Part shown: in pieces, positions 1 to 11,137 of the stretch | Position numbering within the stretch: the first letter of the stretch is position 1 | How the letters are laid out: the number at the start of each line of letters is the position of its first letter | NCBI GenBank assembly: GCA_002778195.1 | Contig: PCDI01000020.1 | Location: 87,243-151,242 of the forward strand | Reading direction: 5' to 3' | DNA: 64,000 nt | From: Raffaelea ambrosiae | Lineage: Eukaryota; Ascomycota; Sordariomycetes; Ophiostomatales; Ophiostomataceae | The notes under the pieces: model-generated | Database searches by the model: none | What the model saw: the letters and a program-made list of their open reading frames with translations, nothing else | Told to the model about the DNA's origin: nothing | Position numbers and translations under genes: made by a program

Positions 1-92
1 GAGGTGCATTACTCGGCCGGTATCGATGCAGCCATAACCTGGCATGGCACACGAGCAGCCGACGCGGGATGCGCGCAACTGATGTTTGAATT

Positions 93-669
93 GTGGGTAA
101 CGATTTGCGGATCCGAGACGGATGGATGGCTGCTACGCGCTGTGGGGAGACCAGCATCCGCTACCTCGCCATCTCCAAGGAGATCACGCTAGACACCTCC
201 CACGCCTCTCCCAATGTACACTGTCCCGGCAATGTGGCTCCTGTTTCCGGCAAAGGTCCGAATAGCGACCCCGAAGTGCTGCGAGAGCTTGGGGCATCCT
301 TGTACGGAAGGCCAGATGGCGTCGCCGTGGTACAAAGACTGCCCTTCGAGCTGTATCTCAAGTCCCGACAAGAAGATGATGGCAATGAGTTTCATGCTCT
401 GCATGTGGTTCGACAGCACACACGCATTCCCGTTCCCCGACCACTCGATGTTGTGACACAGCGCCCCGAAGCCCGCGACAACAACAGCGACCGGTTCGCG
501 GTTCCCAAGACCTATCTTCTCCCAACACGGGTTCCTGGTCCGCCCCTATCCCGATGCTACGACGTCATCTCCGGACCAAGATTTGGAGCTTCTAGCTCTA
601 CAGTTGGCTGGGACTCTCGCCCAATTGGCGCAGCCCGGTGGACGCAGCGGTACAACGACGGCGCCGTGA
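93..669 (+). pseudogene. APH-like phosphotransferase fragment, frameshifted
   Basis: Residues 75-150 of the open frame (RLPFELYLKSR, IPVPRPLDVV, YLLPTRVPGPPL) match the N-lobe pattern of the fungal aminoglycoside-phosphotransferase-like (APH) family, whose substrates are mostly unknown. Near 573 the frame breaks: the family-like continuation DQDLELLALQLAGTLAQL lies one base away, starting at 574, and then stops at 667-669. The HGD and DxD catalytic motifs of the C-lobe are not found downstream. I read it as a decayed gene; a sequencing indel could explain the break at 573 but not the missing C-lobe. The true start is uncertain. Confidence 0.5.
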
Positions 670-1219
670 AGCAGGCTTTTATATGATCGTCTCCGTTTCT
701 GGCCTCGTCCATTTCAAGCCTGTCGTTTAACAAGGTGATCTTTTCCGACATGGTCGTCTCGTTTCCTCCAGCCTGTCCTTCTATGAACTGGACTTGCTTC
801 ATGCTTGGCTGTATCGAATGTCGAGAGCAGAGGGTTGGCCGGCCGCTTTCAAGTTCGGTTCGGTGTCCGCCACCACCGCCAGAAAACGGTTGGTTGGCAA
901 GCCTCGCGAGGCTGTGCCTGCGTGGAGACTATCGAGAGACCTGCGGCGATAGAAAAAGGCGGGTTCCTCTCGCCGGCCCCGGACATGAAGGCTGACGGGA
1001 TACGGCTGCTTGAAGGAGTGTCTAGCAACCTCAGCCGCTGGTCATGCTTACTTTTCTTTCTTGGCCTGCTGCATCCCTGTCCCGTGACCCAACCCGTAAA
1101 GCAAAGTCCCAGGCGGCCGCAATATTGATTTCGCTGTCCGACAGGATGCTGTTTGGCAGCAATTTGTCCTCGACCAACGTCAGCCCAGACTTACCACCAC
1201 CGCCACGCGCCCAAGCATC
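670..1219. other. intergenic, no gene recognised
   Basis: Only short unrelated ORFs occur here. The last part must hold the promoter of the hydrolase that starts at 1220. No repeat or RNA gene was seen. Confidence 0.5.
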
Positions 1220-2002
1220 ATGGACGTCCCTACTCTCGCCGTGTCTCCTTCGGCACCGCACACCCACACGGTCGTCTTTCTGCACGGCCGCGGCGACAAT
1301 GTGCGCAGCTTCACGGCCGCGCTGGCGCAGTCGCGCGACTCCCGCGGCCGCACCCTCGCCGACGCCCTGCCCTCCTTCCGCTGGGTGTTTCCCCAGGCCC
1401 CCGTGCGCTCCTGCGCAGCGTCGCCTGGCGACACCTGGCCGCAGTGGTTCGACGTCTGGAACACGCGCGACTTTGCCGACCGCGAAGCGCTCCAGGCCGA
1501 CGGCTTGCGGGCGTCTGTGCCGGCCGTCGGCCGCATCCTCGCCAGCGAGGCGGCCCTCCTGGGCGGCCGCTGGGACCGGGTCGTGCTGGCGGGCATCAGC
1601 ATGGGCGCCGCCACGAGCGTGCACGTCTTGTTCAATCTGGAGCTGCCCGGCCAGGGCCGGCTGGGGGCCTTTGTTGGGTTTGCCTGCCGGTGTCCCTTTT
1701 CGGGCCGGACGCTCGCGCAGATGCGACGCGTGGTCGGGGTCAACAAGGAGGGGAACCCCCAGAGCAGCGTCCTGTGCGGCACGCCCATCCTGCTCGAGCA
1801 CTGCGTGGACGACCCGCTGGTGCTCGTCGAGAACGGGCGCGCCTTGCGGGACACGCTGCGCGAGTTCGGTGCGCAGGTCGAGTGGAAGGAGTACCCCAGC
1901 GGCGGACACTGGTTCAACGCACCCGCCGGTATGGACGACGCGATCGATTTTCTCAGCAAGCAGGTCCTTGGACAAGGAGGCTCCGGAAGTATGCAGAGTT
2001 AG
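1220..2002 (+). CDS. Serine hydrolase, acyl-protein thioesterase/carboxylesterase-like
   Basis: Intronless, 260 residues. The N-terminal VVFLHGRGDN strand-loop is typical of the phospholipase/carboxylesterase (APT1-like) branch of alpha/beta hydrolases. The nucleophile elbow GISMG puts the catalytic Ser at 127. The other candidate triad residues are Asp198 (in CVDDPLV) and His230 (in SGGHWF). There is no signal peptide, so it is probably cytosolic. Family members remove acyl groups from proteins or small esters; the substrate here is unknown. Length is normal for the family (220-280). The start ATG at 1220 gives the full core. In-frame ORFs in the other frames across this GC-rich gene are shadows. 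Confidence 0.85.
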   Translation: MDVPTLAVSPSAPHTHTVVFLHGRGDNVRSFTAALAQSRDSRGRTLADALPSFRWVFPQAPVRSCAASPGDTWPQWFDVWNTRDFADREALQADGLRASVPAVGRILASEAALLGGRWDRVVLAGISMGAATSVHVLFNLELPGQGRLGAFVGFACRCPFSGRTLAQMRRVVGVNKEGNPQSSVLCGTPILLEHCVDDPLVLVENGRALRDTLREFGAQVEWKEYPSGGHWFNAPAGMDDAIDFLSKQVLGQGGSGSMQS

Positions 2003-2271
2003 GAAATATATCTGGAATACAGAAAAAAAAATAGACTGTGGAGGACAGGCTAGTGATATCTTGAACAATGGTTGGTTGAGTTTGTCCAAAACGTCCGAGG
2101 CATACACACGGGACTGCGCGACGGTTGGAGGAAGGCGACTTGAATGAATCAGAGCATTGCTATCAGAATCATGCCTGTCGATGAAAAGATCTAACAGAAT
2201 GGGACAGGACGTGGCGGAGAAATCCCGAGATTGCTAGCCAAGCGAACTCCATCCTATCATCAATTGCGAAT

Positions 2272-2829
2272 TTGAGAACGCTGTCAATGGGCGCATTGCT
2301 GTTGAAGAACTCGAACTACAAGCCTGCTGGATATCGGAGCGGCAGGTCACTCCAGCTTGTTCTAGCGGGAAACACGGGTGTCGGCAAAGAGCTTGCTCGC
2401 ATGCTGTACTCCAAGAATGCCACAGTCTACATGGCGGCCCGGTCCCAAGAGAGAGCGGCGGCGGCCATTGCCTCCATCAAGGAGGCCGCTCCCGCGTCCA
2501 CGGGGAAGTTGGTCTTTCTGCCCCTGGACTTGGCCGACCTGACCACGATCAAAGCGTCCGGCCAGCGGTTCCTCGACGCCGAGACCAAGCTCCATGTCCT
2601 GCTCAACAACGCCGGCGTCATGGCGCCGCCGACCGAGCCCATGCTCAAGACTGAGCATGGCTACGAGCTCAATCCGGGCGTCAACAACGTGGGCACCTTC
2701 CTCCTGACCAAGCTTCTGACGCCCGCCCTGCTCAAGACGGCCGCCGCCGAAGAGCCCGGCAGCGTGCTTACTCTTTGTTTTCCTTGCACTTGTTTTCTTC
2801 TCTTGTCGCCTTGCCTTCTCTTCTGTTAA
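2272..2829 (+). pseudogene. Short-chain dehydrogenase/reductase, truncated after the Rossmann half
   Basis: The frame carries the SDR signature: GNTGVGKELA (cofactor-binding TGxxxGxG region), LDLADLTTIK, LLNNAGVMAPP and VNNVGTFLLTKLL, as in retinol-dehydrogenase-like fungal SDRs. After GSV at about 2763 the similarity ends abruptly. The S...YxxxK catalytic segment and the C-terminal half are not found in any frame before 3600. Even the strand before GNTGVG (SLQLVLAG instead of a VxxVTGG-like strand) looks damaged. A full member would be about 320 residues; only about 160 remain. Probably a non-functional remnant, although an intron starting at the GTGCTT at 2764 cannot be formally excluded. 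Confidence 0.6.
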
Positions 2830-3614
2830 GCTCTCCTGAGCGTATGCTAGCCGTCTTCAGCGTTGTTAGCTATCGGGATAGAATCTGATGTTTGACAGCT
2901 CGGGGAAATTGGACTTTCTTGTTCATATTCTAAAAGAAAAAGTGAAGGACAACGGCTGCAACGGCATTGCATATTACGCAGACATGGTGGAAAAATAGCC
3001 CGATCTGACAGAGCCAGTGGGTTTTTCGACATGCTGAAATGCTACCCCACCCCCTGAAATGCTTACAGCACCGTTCGGCTCAAAGATGTCGTGCGTTTGC
3101 AGAATCTTGCCAGGGCCCGTCTGTCTTTCGAGTCCGGGATGTGTTTAATAAGAGATGCTCCTATGGACCGTAATTTCATACGCAACTCTGCCAAATTGCC
3201 TCCAGAAGCCATTGCATCGGCTCCAAGGAACGGTCCGGGTTTCAGAATCGTATTTCCTATGCACGGAGGTATGCGGCTGATTTTCTCGGGGGGGGGGTCT
3301 TTGTACGGACTGGTGGATTTACCGTCGACGGTGGACTTAACGGGGCTTGGCAGTGGTTAGACCCACCGATCATTCGCGGCGTTATGGCACGCTCCGCCGA
3401 GATTGTTCGGCCCACTTACACCGGGCTTGCTTGAAACCCCGTGGCCCAGCGAATGCGCAAAATTGCCCGGGCAGCACAATTTTCACCCCGTTTCCGCATT
3501 GGCATGATTTTTTCTGTCTTTCTGTCTCTCTGTCTCTCCGTCTCTCCGTCTCTCTCTCTCTGTCTTTCTTCGAACTAGTTTCAACCCTCATACCCAGACT
3601 CACGCCCCCCCAAA
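2830..3614. other. intergenic with CT-rich promoter tract
   Basis: No gene is recognised. A pyrimidine-rich run of TCTCTC/TCTGTCT units at about 3510-3570 lies just before the phosphate-carrier ATG. Such CT tracts are common in promoters and 5' leaders of highly expressed filamentous-fungal genes. Confidence 0.5.
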
Positions 3615-4719
3615 ATGGCTGTCGCAAGTCCCTTATTGAAGAGCCCCGAGGGCATCGACCTCTATGCTCGCTTCGCGCTGGCTGGTGCCCTGGGCTGCTC
3701 CGTGACTCACGGCTCGTTTACGCCCGTGGACGTGTATGTTTGCCCGTCGCTTCATCTTTGGCCTCTACTGACAGCCTTCTCTGCAGGGTCAAGACCAAGA
3801 TCCAGCTGGATCCCAAGACCTACAACCGCGGCATGATTGGCGGCTTCCGACAGGTTGTCCAGAACGAAGGCGCCGGCGCACTTTTGACCGGGATTGGGCC
3901 GACATGCACCGGCTACTTCATACAGGGCGCCTTCAAGTTTGGCGGTTACGAGTTCTTCAAGAAGCAATTCATCGACTACTTGGGCATCGAAGCGGCCCGT
4001 GAGAACCGCGGCACTGTCTATTCTTTGTCGGCAGCCAGCGCCGAATTCTTTGCCTCGGTGGCCCTCTGTCCTCTCGAAGCCACGCGGATTCGACTGGTCT
4101 CTACGCCGGGATTTGCCAATGGCCTTGTCGGCGGTTTCAGCAAGATTCTCCGCAACGAGGGCGTCGCTGCCTTCTACTCCGGCTTTGGGCCGATTCTGTT
4201 TAAGCAGTAGGCTCGCCATTGGACACCAGATTCTTTTGGGCAGCAAATTTGCTCACACAGTATACCTGCGCAGAATCCCGTACACCGTGACCAAGTTTGT
4301 TGCTTTTGAAAAGGTCTCGGAGGCAATCTACGCCCGACTCGACAAGCCGACACTCTCGAGCAGCGGCCACACAGCTGTGAACTTGGGTTCCGGTCTTCTG
4401 TCGGGCTTTGCCGCCGCCATCGTCTCGCAGCCAGCCGACACCATGCTGTCCAAGATCAACAAGACCAAGGGTCTGCCAGGTGAAAGCACCACGGCAAGGC
4501 TGATCAAGATTGCCCGTGAACTCGGCATTCGGGGCTCCTTTGCCGGCCTGCCCACACGCTTGTTCATGGTGGGGGGTCTGACTGCTGGTCAATTTGCCAT
4601 ATACGGCGACATCAAGAAAGCGCTTGGTAAGTCTGTTTCGTCGTGGTTTGACTGTCACTGAGACCAAAGCAAGCTGACCCTGTCCAGGTGCGACCAACAG
4701 CGTGGAAATTGCCAAGTAA
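3615..4719 (+). CDS. Mitochondrial phosphate carrier (Mir1/Pic2 type)
   Basis: Four exons: 3615-3733, 3787-4206, 4274-4626, 4688-4719, giving 307 residues, the usual carrier length. Introns are GTATGT...CAG, GTAGGC...CAG and GTAAGT...CAG. Three SLC25 repeats are seen through the signatures PVDVVKTKIQ, PLEATRIRLV and QPADTMLSKI, each at the end of an odd-numbered helix, with the carrier-typical G/aromatic follow-ups. The start YARFALAGALGCSVTHGSFTPVD is highly characteristic of phosphate carriers, which import Pi with H+ into the matrix for ATP synthesis. It sits in the inner mitochondrial membrane and should be constitutive and highly expressed, consistent with the CT-rich leader upstream. 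Confidence 0.93.
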
Positions 4720-5389
4720 GCAGCACTTTCTATACAGTTTCGACACAGGGAAGCATTCAGGTTGGCGGACAAATAGAGAAGGGTATACTCGCGGTGCCTT
4801 TATGGCTGGTTGGTGGTGGTGGAGTTGGCGATGTTACATGCATTGGGTTGGCACTCCGTCTCTACTCATCAAATCAATCATGACTCAGAAAAACAAACTC
4901 AACGCTCGGCATCCCACGTGGCGTGGCACCGCCTAGACTTGGCCGGATATGAACGTGCCGCCATCCGCAACTCTTGACCTTGGCGGGCGTATTTCCGCAT
5001 CTGGAAATCATTCCTCTTCGAGAAAAATGAAGCGAAAATTTTGCCTTCTGTGGAGACGAGTAAGCGCTATCTTACAAGGCAATGACGCCTTATCACGCTG
5101 CGGTCCAGGCTGTCGGGAACGGTGCGCGGGCCGCTATCATACCACACGTGACCGTTAATTCGCGGTTCTTTTCCCCTGACCTTTACAAAAATGTGCCATT
5201 CATCAACTTTGTCATTCAACAAGAAGAACTTTCCCATTCTTTGACTCACACTGGTTTGGATGTCTGTTATTTTATACGGGGCCATCGGCACTTTTAAATA
5301 AACTTTCAGCCAACCCACAGCCAGACAACCCGGAAAAAAGAAAAAGAATACAACCCCTACTGCAGACAAACCCGTCCATCCACCCAGCG
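4720..5389. other. intergenic, no gene recognised
   Basis: Contains the 3' end of the phosphate carrier and the upstream region of the DUF1275 gene. Short ORFs only. Confidence 0.5.
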
Positions 5390-6321
5390 ATGAGTGATTC
5401 ATCCGCCCCCAACCTGCCGCCCCCGGCCACCTCTCCGTCGCAGGAGAAGACGCCACGACAGAAACGCGGCTTCTTCTCCAGCCTGAGTGACGACATCGAC
5501 CTGACCTATGCCTACATTCCTCTGCTGGCCTGCTGTCTGGTGTCCGGCCTCAGCGACAGCGTGGCCTTCAATGCCTCTGGCGTGTTCGTCAGCATGCAAA
5601 CGGGTGAGTTCTGCGACTGAGCCCCCCCTCTCTCTCTGTCCAGGATGGCCCGTCTTCTGACAACCGCGCAGGAAACACCATCTTCCTTGCCCTCGGCGCC
5701 TCCTCTCTGCCCGCCAACCAGCCCCGTCTCTGGCTCAAGGCCATCGTCTCCATCGCCTCCTTCTGGGTCGGCTGTTTCTTGTTCTCCAAGTTCCGCTACC
5801 TCCACGCCCAGCGCAAGGTTACGCTCTTCCTGTCCTGCCTCCTCCAGACCGTCTTCGTCGTCGTCGCCGCCGCCCTCTCCCAGGCCCGCGTCGTCCCCGC
5901 CTTTGGCGACCGCCACCTCAGCCCCACCGGCGACGAGACCCAGCGCACCATCGAGTCCAACGAGGTCATCATCCTGCTGCCCATTGCCCTGCTGGCGTGT
6001 CAGTTCGGCGGCCAGATTGTCACCTCGCGCGTGCTCGGCTTCAGCGAGATCCCCACCAACGTGCTGACGTCGCTCTACTGCGACCTGCTGTCGGACCCGC
6101 TGCTGTGGGTGGGCGTCGGCGCCAACGCGAAGCGCAACCGGCGCGTCGCCGCGTTCGTCCTGACCACGATTGGCGGCATCATCGGCGGCTGGCTGCAGCG
6201 GAGCTGGGCGGGCATGGCGACGCCGCTGTGGATGGCGGCGGCGATCAAGCTGGTGATTTCGGTGTCGTGGCTGTGGTGGTCGGACAAGCCCAAGAGCGCT
6301 GCTGCCGGGGGGAAGAAGTAA
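5390..6321 (+). CDS. DUF1275 (YoaK-like) multi-pass membrane protein
   Basis: Two exons, 5390-5603 and 5672-6321 (intron GTGAGT...GCAG), 287 residues. The pattern AYIPLLACCLVSGLSDSVAFNASGVFVSMQTGNTIFL at the exon junction is the DUF1275 hallmark (helix 1, then the MQTGN motif). About six hydrophobic segments follow, including KAIVSIASFWVGCFL, LFLSCLLQTVFVVVAAAL, LPIALLACQFGGQIV and the C-terminal VISVSWLWW. The N-terminus is a Pro/Ser-rich cytosolic tail. The function of this family is unknown in fungi; transport is only a guess. Confidence 0.88.
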
Positions 6322-6626
6322 AAGGGGCAGCTATCTCTTGGTGTGAAAACGAGTCTACGGGCTAGTGTGTAGCGTCAGGCTTGCGGATGTGTTCTGGGGC
6401 ATGCAAGGGTGTTTTGCATTAGAATTTGGATATCTCACTCGTCTGTTTTTCTTTTCTTTTCTTTCTTTCTTTTCTTGTAGTTCTTCAATGTGACAACATT
6501 CTGCTTTCTGCTTTCTGTATACTATTTCATTATAATTTGAACCAACAATCTAGTGTTTGCACAGACGGCATTCTCTGGGACCACACACCCACACGCTCAA
6601 CGCGACGTTTCTAGGCTTAGATCGAG
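6322..6626. other. short intergenic region between convergent genes
   Basis: This is the 3' region shared by the DUF1275 gene (+) and the DUF7702-type gene (-). It is TTTCTTTT-rich and no gene is seen. Confidence 0.5.
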
Positions 6627-7594
6627 TTAGTTGGGCTTCTGCGGCCCCATCGTGATCGACTGCTCGGAAATTTTCTTTCTCGCCTTCTCTTCTGCTCTCA
6701 GTCGTGAAACGAAACCTGTTGCCAAGCCCCCCACAACGAGGACTATGAAGGCGAGCAACTCTGGAACAAAATCAAATCCAACATGAAAGCCAATGCGACC
6801 CGTAGCTGGGTCGAGTTGTGCTAAGCGAGAGACGGTAGCGAAGAGAGTGTAGATAACACGGATGCCGGTCAAAATTGTCGCTACTTGCGCTGCAATTGTC
6901 AACTGGTGGGAGTCAGTAACAGTGGGAGCTTCGAGAGTGGCGGCAAAGAAAGTGAGCTTTTACGTTTTGGCCAGCTGCGTAGAAGGATCTCTCTCGCATG
7001 ACGGTTCGGTCAAACGATGCCGTGACAGCGAAACAAAACAAGCCAAGCCATGCAGCCGTGAGAAGGGCAATACCAGCGTCGGCCATCGGCTGGTCGCTCG
7101 CTGTGGGATTGGCGCTCTGGGCCGAAGACGCCCCGACAGCCAACAGAGCAATGCCTGTTGCCACGAGGAAATGAAATGCTCCTAGAAGAGTCCATGTAAA
7201 ACGCTTGCTAGTTTGGATGTTCAAAAGAATTTTACTGGGTTTCTGTTAAATTTTTTTCTCTTTCTTTTCCGGGGTTCTCCTATGATATTTGGCGGATTTT
7301 CTGCTCGAGAAGAGTGACCCACGATTCATGAAAGACGCTGGCAATTGCCAACAGAAGAGGAGACAGCCCGACACTGGATAGGATGGTACCAGTCGGGGTG
7401 TTTCCGTGAAGGTTCAGCCCTCCACCGAGAATGCGCAAGGCACAGAAGCAAAACAAGTAGAACCATCCGAGTGCCCCTGCCAGTTCGTGCAGCACAAGAA
7501 TGACGATAACCGGAGTAGCGAGAGTCCCATAGATGGCCACAGAGGCAAGAGCCAAAGCATGGGTAGAGCTGTCCCCGGCGTCCATGGTTTGCAT
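6627..7594 (-). CDS. DUF7702-type fungal integral membrane protein
   Basis: Three exons on the minus strand: 7594-7323, 7234-6964 and 6902-6627, about 272 residues. Seven hydrophobic stretches are seen, for example ALASVAIYGTLATPVIVILVL, FYLFCFCALRILGGGLNL, LLGAFHFLVATGIALLAV, GIALLTAAWLGLFCFAV and LLAFIVLVVGGLATGF. The layout (short N-terminus, HExxK-like loop around VFHES, lysine-rich tail) fits the DUF7702 membrane family common in Pezizomycotina. The first intron (GTGGGT...CAG) has a weak donor and the second (GTAAAA...CAG) is short, so both junctions are tentative. The function of the family is unknown. Confidence 0.7.
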
Positions 7595-7599
7595 CCCCG

Positions 7600-7815
7600 T
7601 TATTGCTTTGCCGTATATGGAGGTGGAGGGTGGGCCGCGTCGTTGTATTCGTCGTCGGACGCGTGATTCTGGCGGGAAGATACGTCGCGTGCGCTGCCTT
7701 CTTCACTGCTGGACCCAGAATGACGGCGCTTGTTCTTTTTGTCTCTGCCCTTGGATGCCTTTGTCCCGAGGACGATGGCAACAACAGACGTGGCAATGAT
7801 GAGAAGAGCTCGCAT
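7600..7815 (-). CDS. 71-residue ORF with membrane anchor and PPPPY tail (small gene or uORF)
   Basis: The ORF starts with a signal-anchor-like stretch (MRALLIIATSVVAIVLGT), then a Lys/Arg-rich segment (KGRDKKNKRR), an acidic/Ser-rich region, and a C-terminal PPPPYTAKQ. A PPxY motif is the classical ligand of WW domains such as those of Rsp5/Nedd4 ubiquitin ligases. It ends only 5 nt before the ATG of the DUF7702-type gene on the same strand but in another frame. It could therefore be an independent small protein on a shared transcript, an upstream ORF, or chance. The organised composition argues against pure chance. Confidence 0.4.
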   Translation of the reverse strand: MRALLIIATSVVAIVLGTKASKGRDKKNKRRHSGSSSEEGSARDVSSRQNHASDDEYNDAAHPPPPYTAKQ

Positions 7816-9067
7816 CGTGCGATGATCAAAGTAGATTTTGGAACTGAAACTGCAAAAAAAGGGGGAGGCAGCAGCTGGAAATACGAAGACCCGCGCTGCA
7901 GAAGGAAGAGAAGAGATGGAAAGCTAAACTTTTTGTGGCGTCTTGAAGCACCAGGTTTGTTCCGCAGTGGCCTGGCTAGCCCTGCTGCTAAACACCTTGT
8001 TAGTCCAGGCGGTACACGTAAACAGATGCTGCGGCGTGTAAGGCAAGTATCAATGAGATCCTGTTCCAAGGCGGAAAAGTGGGTCTTGAACGAGACCGAG
8101 CATCCCTGTCCCGCCAGTTTATTTGAGCAAAGCTTAAATGGTGAAACATGGAGCCCAATCCCGGCCCAGAAATGCAACACAATGGCTTGTTATTTGGGAC
8201 AAGGGTCGGCCGCACCTTGCGCCTTCACTCGGGTAAACCATTGCAGCGTCCGCTACCATTGCATAACCACAGTCCGTCTTCTTGTCGTGAATGGATGCAA
8301 AGATGACCGAGACATACGTCAGCGTCTCTTAATCATCGCATGCATTGTTGTTTTGCTCAGGCTGAGTACGCGGGTCACACCGGTATCCTTCACATCTGGC
8401 GTAGGCGGCCCCCTCCAAGACACGTTTCTGTCTTCCCCGAAAGTGGATGAGCCCAACGGCATGGACAACCATTGCATCTTGCCGGGCGATTCCCAAAGTA
8501 GGTCAAGACCTACTTGAGGAGGGTGGTGATGGCCGCAGCAGACGTCTTACATTGTTGGCTGGCCACCTGAGCATTGGGGCCACTGTCGAGCGGAGACGGT
8601 CGTGGAGGAGAATCAGGCCGGGGTGGAAGCACATGCTAGTCCTATTGGTCTTCAAACGTGGTGCAATACAACGCAAAACGCTCACTGTAACGACATGATG
8701 GGTGTCGTACCGTGGAAACAGCTTGAAGACTAGGCCTTATACATATACCATACTCGATGTGTCAAGCATGCAGGAGTTCGAGGAAGACGGGAGAATTGGG
8801 ATAGCCATCATGCAGCATCAGCAGGCCAAGAGGCCTTTGCACAGATATGTCAGTGGGATCAATATGGCATGTTCGGTCGTCAAGAAGGGCTAATGACGAT
8901 CTAGCCACGTTAGTGGCAGCGCCAGGTCGATTTTACTAGCAGAAGCGAAAACTCCAGCTCATTGTCTCTCCTCATTATAGCTTGTGAATACGGGTGGCCT
9001 CGACTGGCCATTTCGTTCCCCAACACACCAACTGTGCGTCACTGACAAGGACGGAGTCCCAGAGTGA
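7816..9067. other. gene-poor stretch, no gene recognised
   Basis: Long open frames exist on both strands (for example + 7603-8517) but show no domain-like pattern and no consistent composition. I see no tRNA, repeat array or transposon ends. Confidence 0.45.
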
Positions 9068-10904
9068 CTACTCTAGACCATCGACACCAAGCAGGCCGTC
9101 CTTCTGCAGCCACCGCGAAAATACGTCAGCCACGCCTTCCCGCTGATCGCCGGGCGACATATGGCCCGCATCATGGACAGTCAGAAACTCCAGACCCCGC
9201 GCAGGTCGGGGCGTGCCCTTCCACAACCCACCTTCCTGCTTCTGGCCGTCTGTATCCGTCCAATACCACGGCTTGAACGCCTGAACACGGTATGCTGCTT
9301 GTCTGTACCAGGGCAGGCTGTCATACAGGCGAATGTTGCCAGGAGTATTGCTGCAGAAAGGAGGGTGTGAGCGTACACCTTTAGGCATAGGGAAAAAATG
9401 GAGAGACGTTAGATCAGATCAGGAACGCGCTTACCATATTACATCATACTCACCGTTGATGACCAAGACAGAAACCGCTCGCTCCAGATCAATGGCATCA
9501 GAATGCGGGTACACGTCCGTCGTCCCGCCGTTCAAGAGGTAGGTCACATATTTGTTTGTCGGCAGGGTCATCAACGGATCCTTCGACCAGAGACGGTTCA
9601 CCTCGCTGCTGAGGCCGACAAACTCGACATGCTCATCGAAGCCGAGCTGTGTCTGGATGTCGGTCCGGTTCAAGAACGCAGTGGTCGATTCAAAGATGCC
9701 CCGGCCGACATCGCACAGGGGAGGATGCTCACAGTCTTGGCGTACTGTCGGGGGGGGAAGGGTCAGAGCAGCAACGGACAGACAAGGCAAGGTACTCTCC
9801 CTGGGACTTACCATCGTAACGGCTGTGCCGGTGGCTGGTCACCTCCTCTTCAAATGGCGTCTCCAGATGCTCCTGGCAAAACTCCTGAGCCTCCATGCAG
9901 ACACGCGGCTCCATCCGGTCGAGGCAGATGGCCTGCAGACGCTCGCACTCGGGCACGGCACGAGCCATCGTATCGCAGACTGTGTCGTTGAAACGAAGCT
10001 GGGTGGAGGCCACATTATCAGTGCAGAACATCTCGTAGATGCCGAGCGACGCGGACGTGAAGCTGACGACGGCATTGACGAGGACAAGGCCGCGGAGGCG
10101 GACGTGCTGCAGGGCGCCGGCCAGGCCATCGATCTGCTGGTGCAGAATGGCGGCGCCGTAATACGGACCATATTGGCCGCCAAAGGACTCGGCTGCGATG
10201 AACAGGTCGCTGTGGCTGTGTTGTGGGAAGATCTCGCCGTAAAAGACCTTGAGCAGGTGGACAAAGTCGACGCTGGCCGACGGCAGGTTGTGCGGCGCAT
10301 CTGACGCATTGACAATGGTGGAGAGGCCGACACCGGCCGGCTGGCTGCGGGAAGTCAGCTTCCTTCCGCAAGGCTTCAATTGGTATGAGAATCGCACTCA
10401 ATGACAAGCAGGTTGGCGTGCTCGCTCCAGCTTGCGGCACTGTAGGTGTTGCCTTGGCCATCAGGGTCAGCCGTGCATGGCCCAATCTCGCCGAACATGC
10501 CGGGAATGGAGGACGACCCGGGTCCGCTGTGGAGGGCATGAGTACACCGACGCTTAGCAAGGATTGGCTTTGACACCGCATGCTCCTCACCCGTTCATCC
10601 AGATGACAATGGGACGGTCAAGTGTGTCGCCCTGCCGGCTCTCAAAAAACCAGAAGAACAGGCTCTTGTCGTCGGTCATATTGATGCGACCGGTAAAGTG
10701 CCGGCTTCCGGCCGCGCATGTCGTATTGTCCTGCTCGAGGAGCGTCCAGCTGGGCCCGGTGGCATGGACGAGTGGCTGGTCATTCTCAGCCGTATGCTTG
10801 GCTGCCTGAAGGACATGCTGCTCTGTGGGATGAGAAAGTGCACCAGGCACGATCAAGAGAGCCGCGCCAAGGGTAGCCAGCTTACGCAATCCTATGACTG
10901 TCAT
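9068..10904 (-). CDS. Secreted serine carboxypeptidase (peptidase family S10)
   Basis: Five exons on the minus strand: 10904-10591, 10526-10398, 10344-9812, 9744-9450 and 9350-9068; all phases join to 517 residues. The N-terminus MTVIGLRKLATLGAALLIVPGALS is a signal peptide. S10 landmarks are present: WMNG/GPGSSS split by intron 1, VIDQPAGVG split by intron 2, the nucleophile motif ESFGG (Ser201), Asp424 in INGDNTPGN formed across intron 4, and His487 in DAGHM. Several N-glycosylation sequons occur. The enzyme should trim C-terminal residues from peptides at acidic pH, in the vacuole or outside the cell. Confidence 0.92.
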
Positions 10905-11137
10905 GGTTATTTTCCCTTTTTTCGGGGGGTTTTTATTTTTATTTTTTCTCGCCGTGATAGAAATTCCCCGGGGTGACTTTTACGGAAACAGACATTTCGG
11001 CGTCTTGATTACGAGCTCTGCAGAGTGGAAACGCCATATACTAAACTGCTCCATACAGACACCCGCTAGTCCTATTGTGGTTGATAAACTCCAGTTGATA
11101 GTCGCTACTAAGCCACGAATTTCCAACCAAGAAACAA
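10905..11137. other. intergenic: upstream of carboxypeptidase and of tRNA
   Basis: T-rich leader of the S10 gene on the minus strand. No gene is seen. Confidence 0.4.

Noticed and set aside
1031..2107. 358-codon minus-strand and 367-codon plus-strand ORFs over the serine hydrolase
   Set aside because: Low-complexity Arg/Ala/Pro translations typical of off-frame reading in GC-rich coding DNA.
7326..8517. Long ORFs on both strands across 7.3-8.5 kb
   Set aside because: One is an off-frame reading of the DUF7702 first exon and the other has no recognisable pattern.
10340..10400. Apparent frameshift in the S10 carboxypeptidase
   Set aside because: An intron from GTGCGA to CGCAG restores VIDQPAGVG exactly, so the gene is intact.
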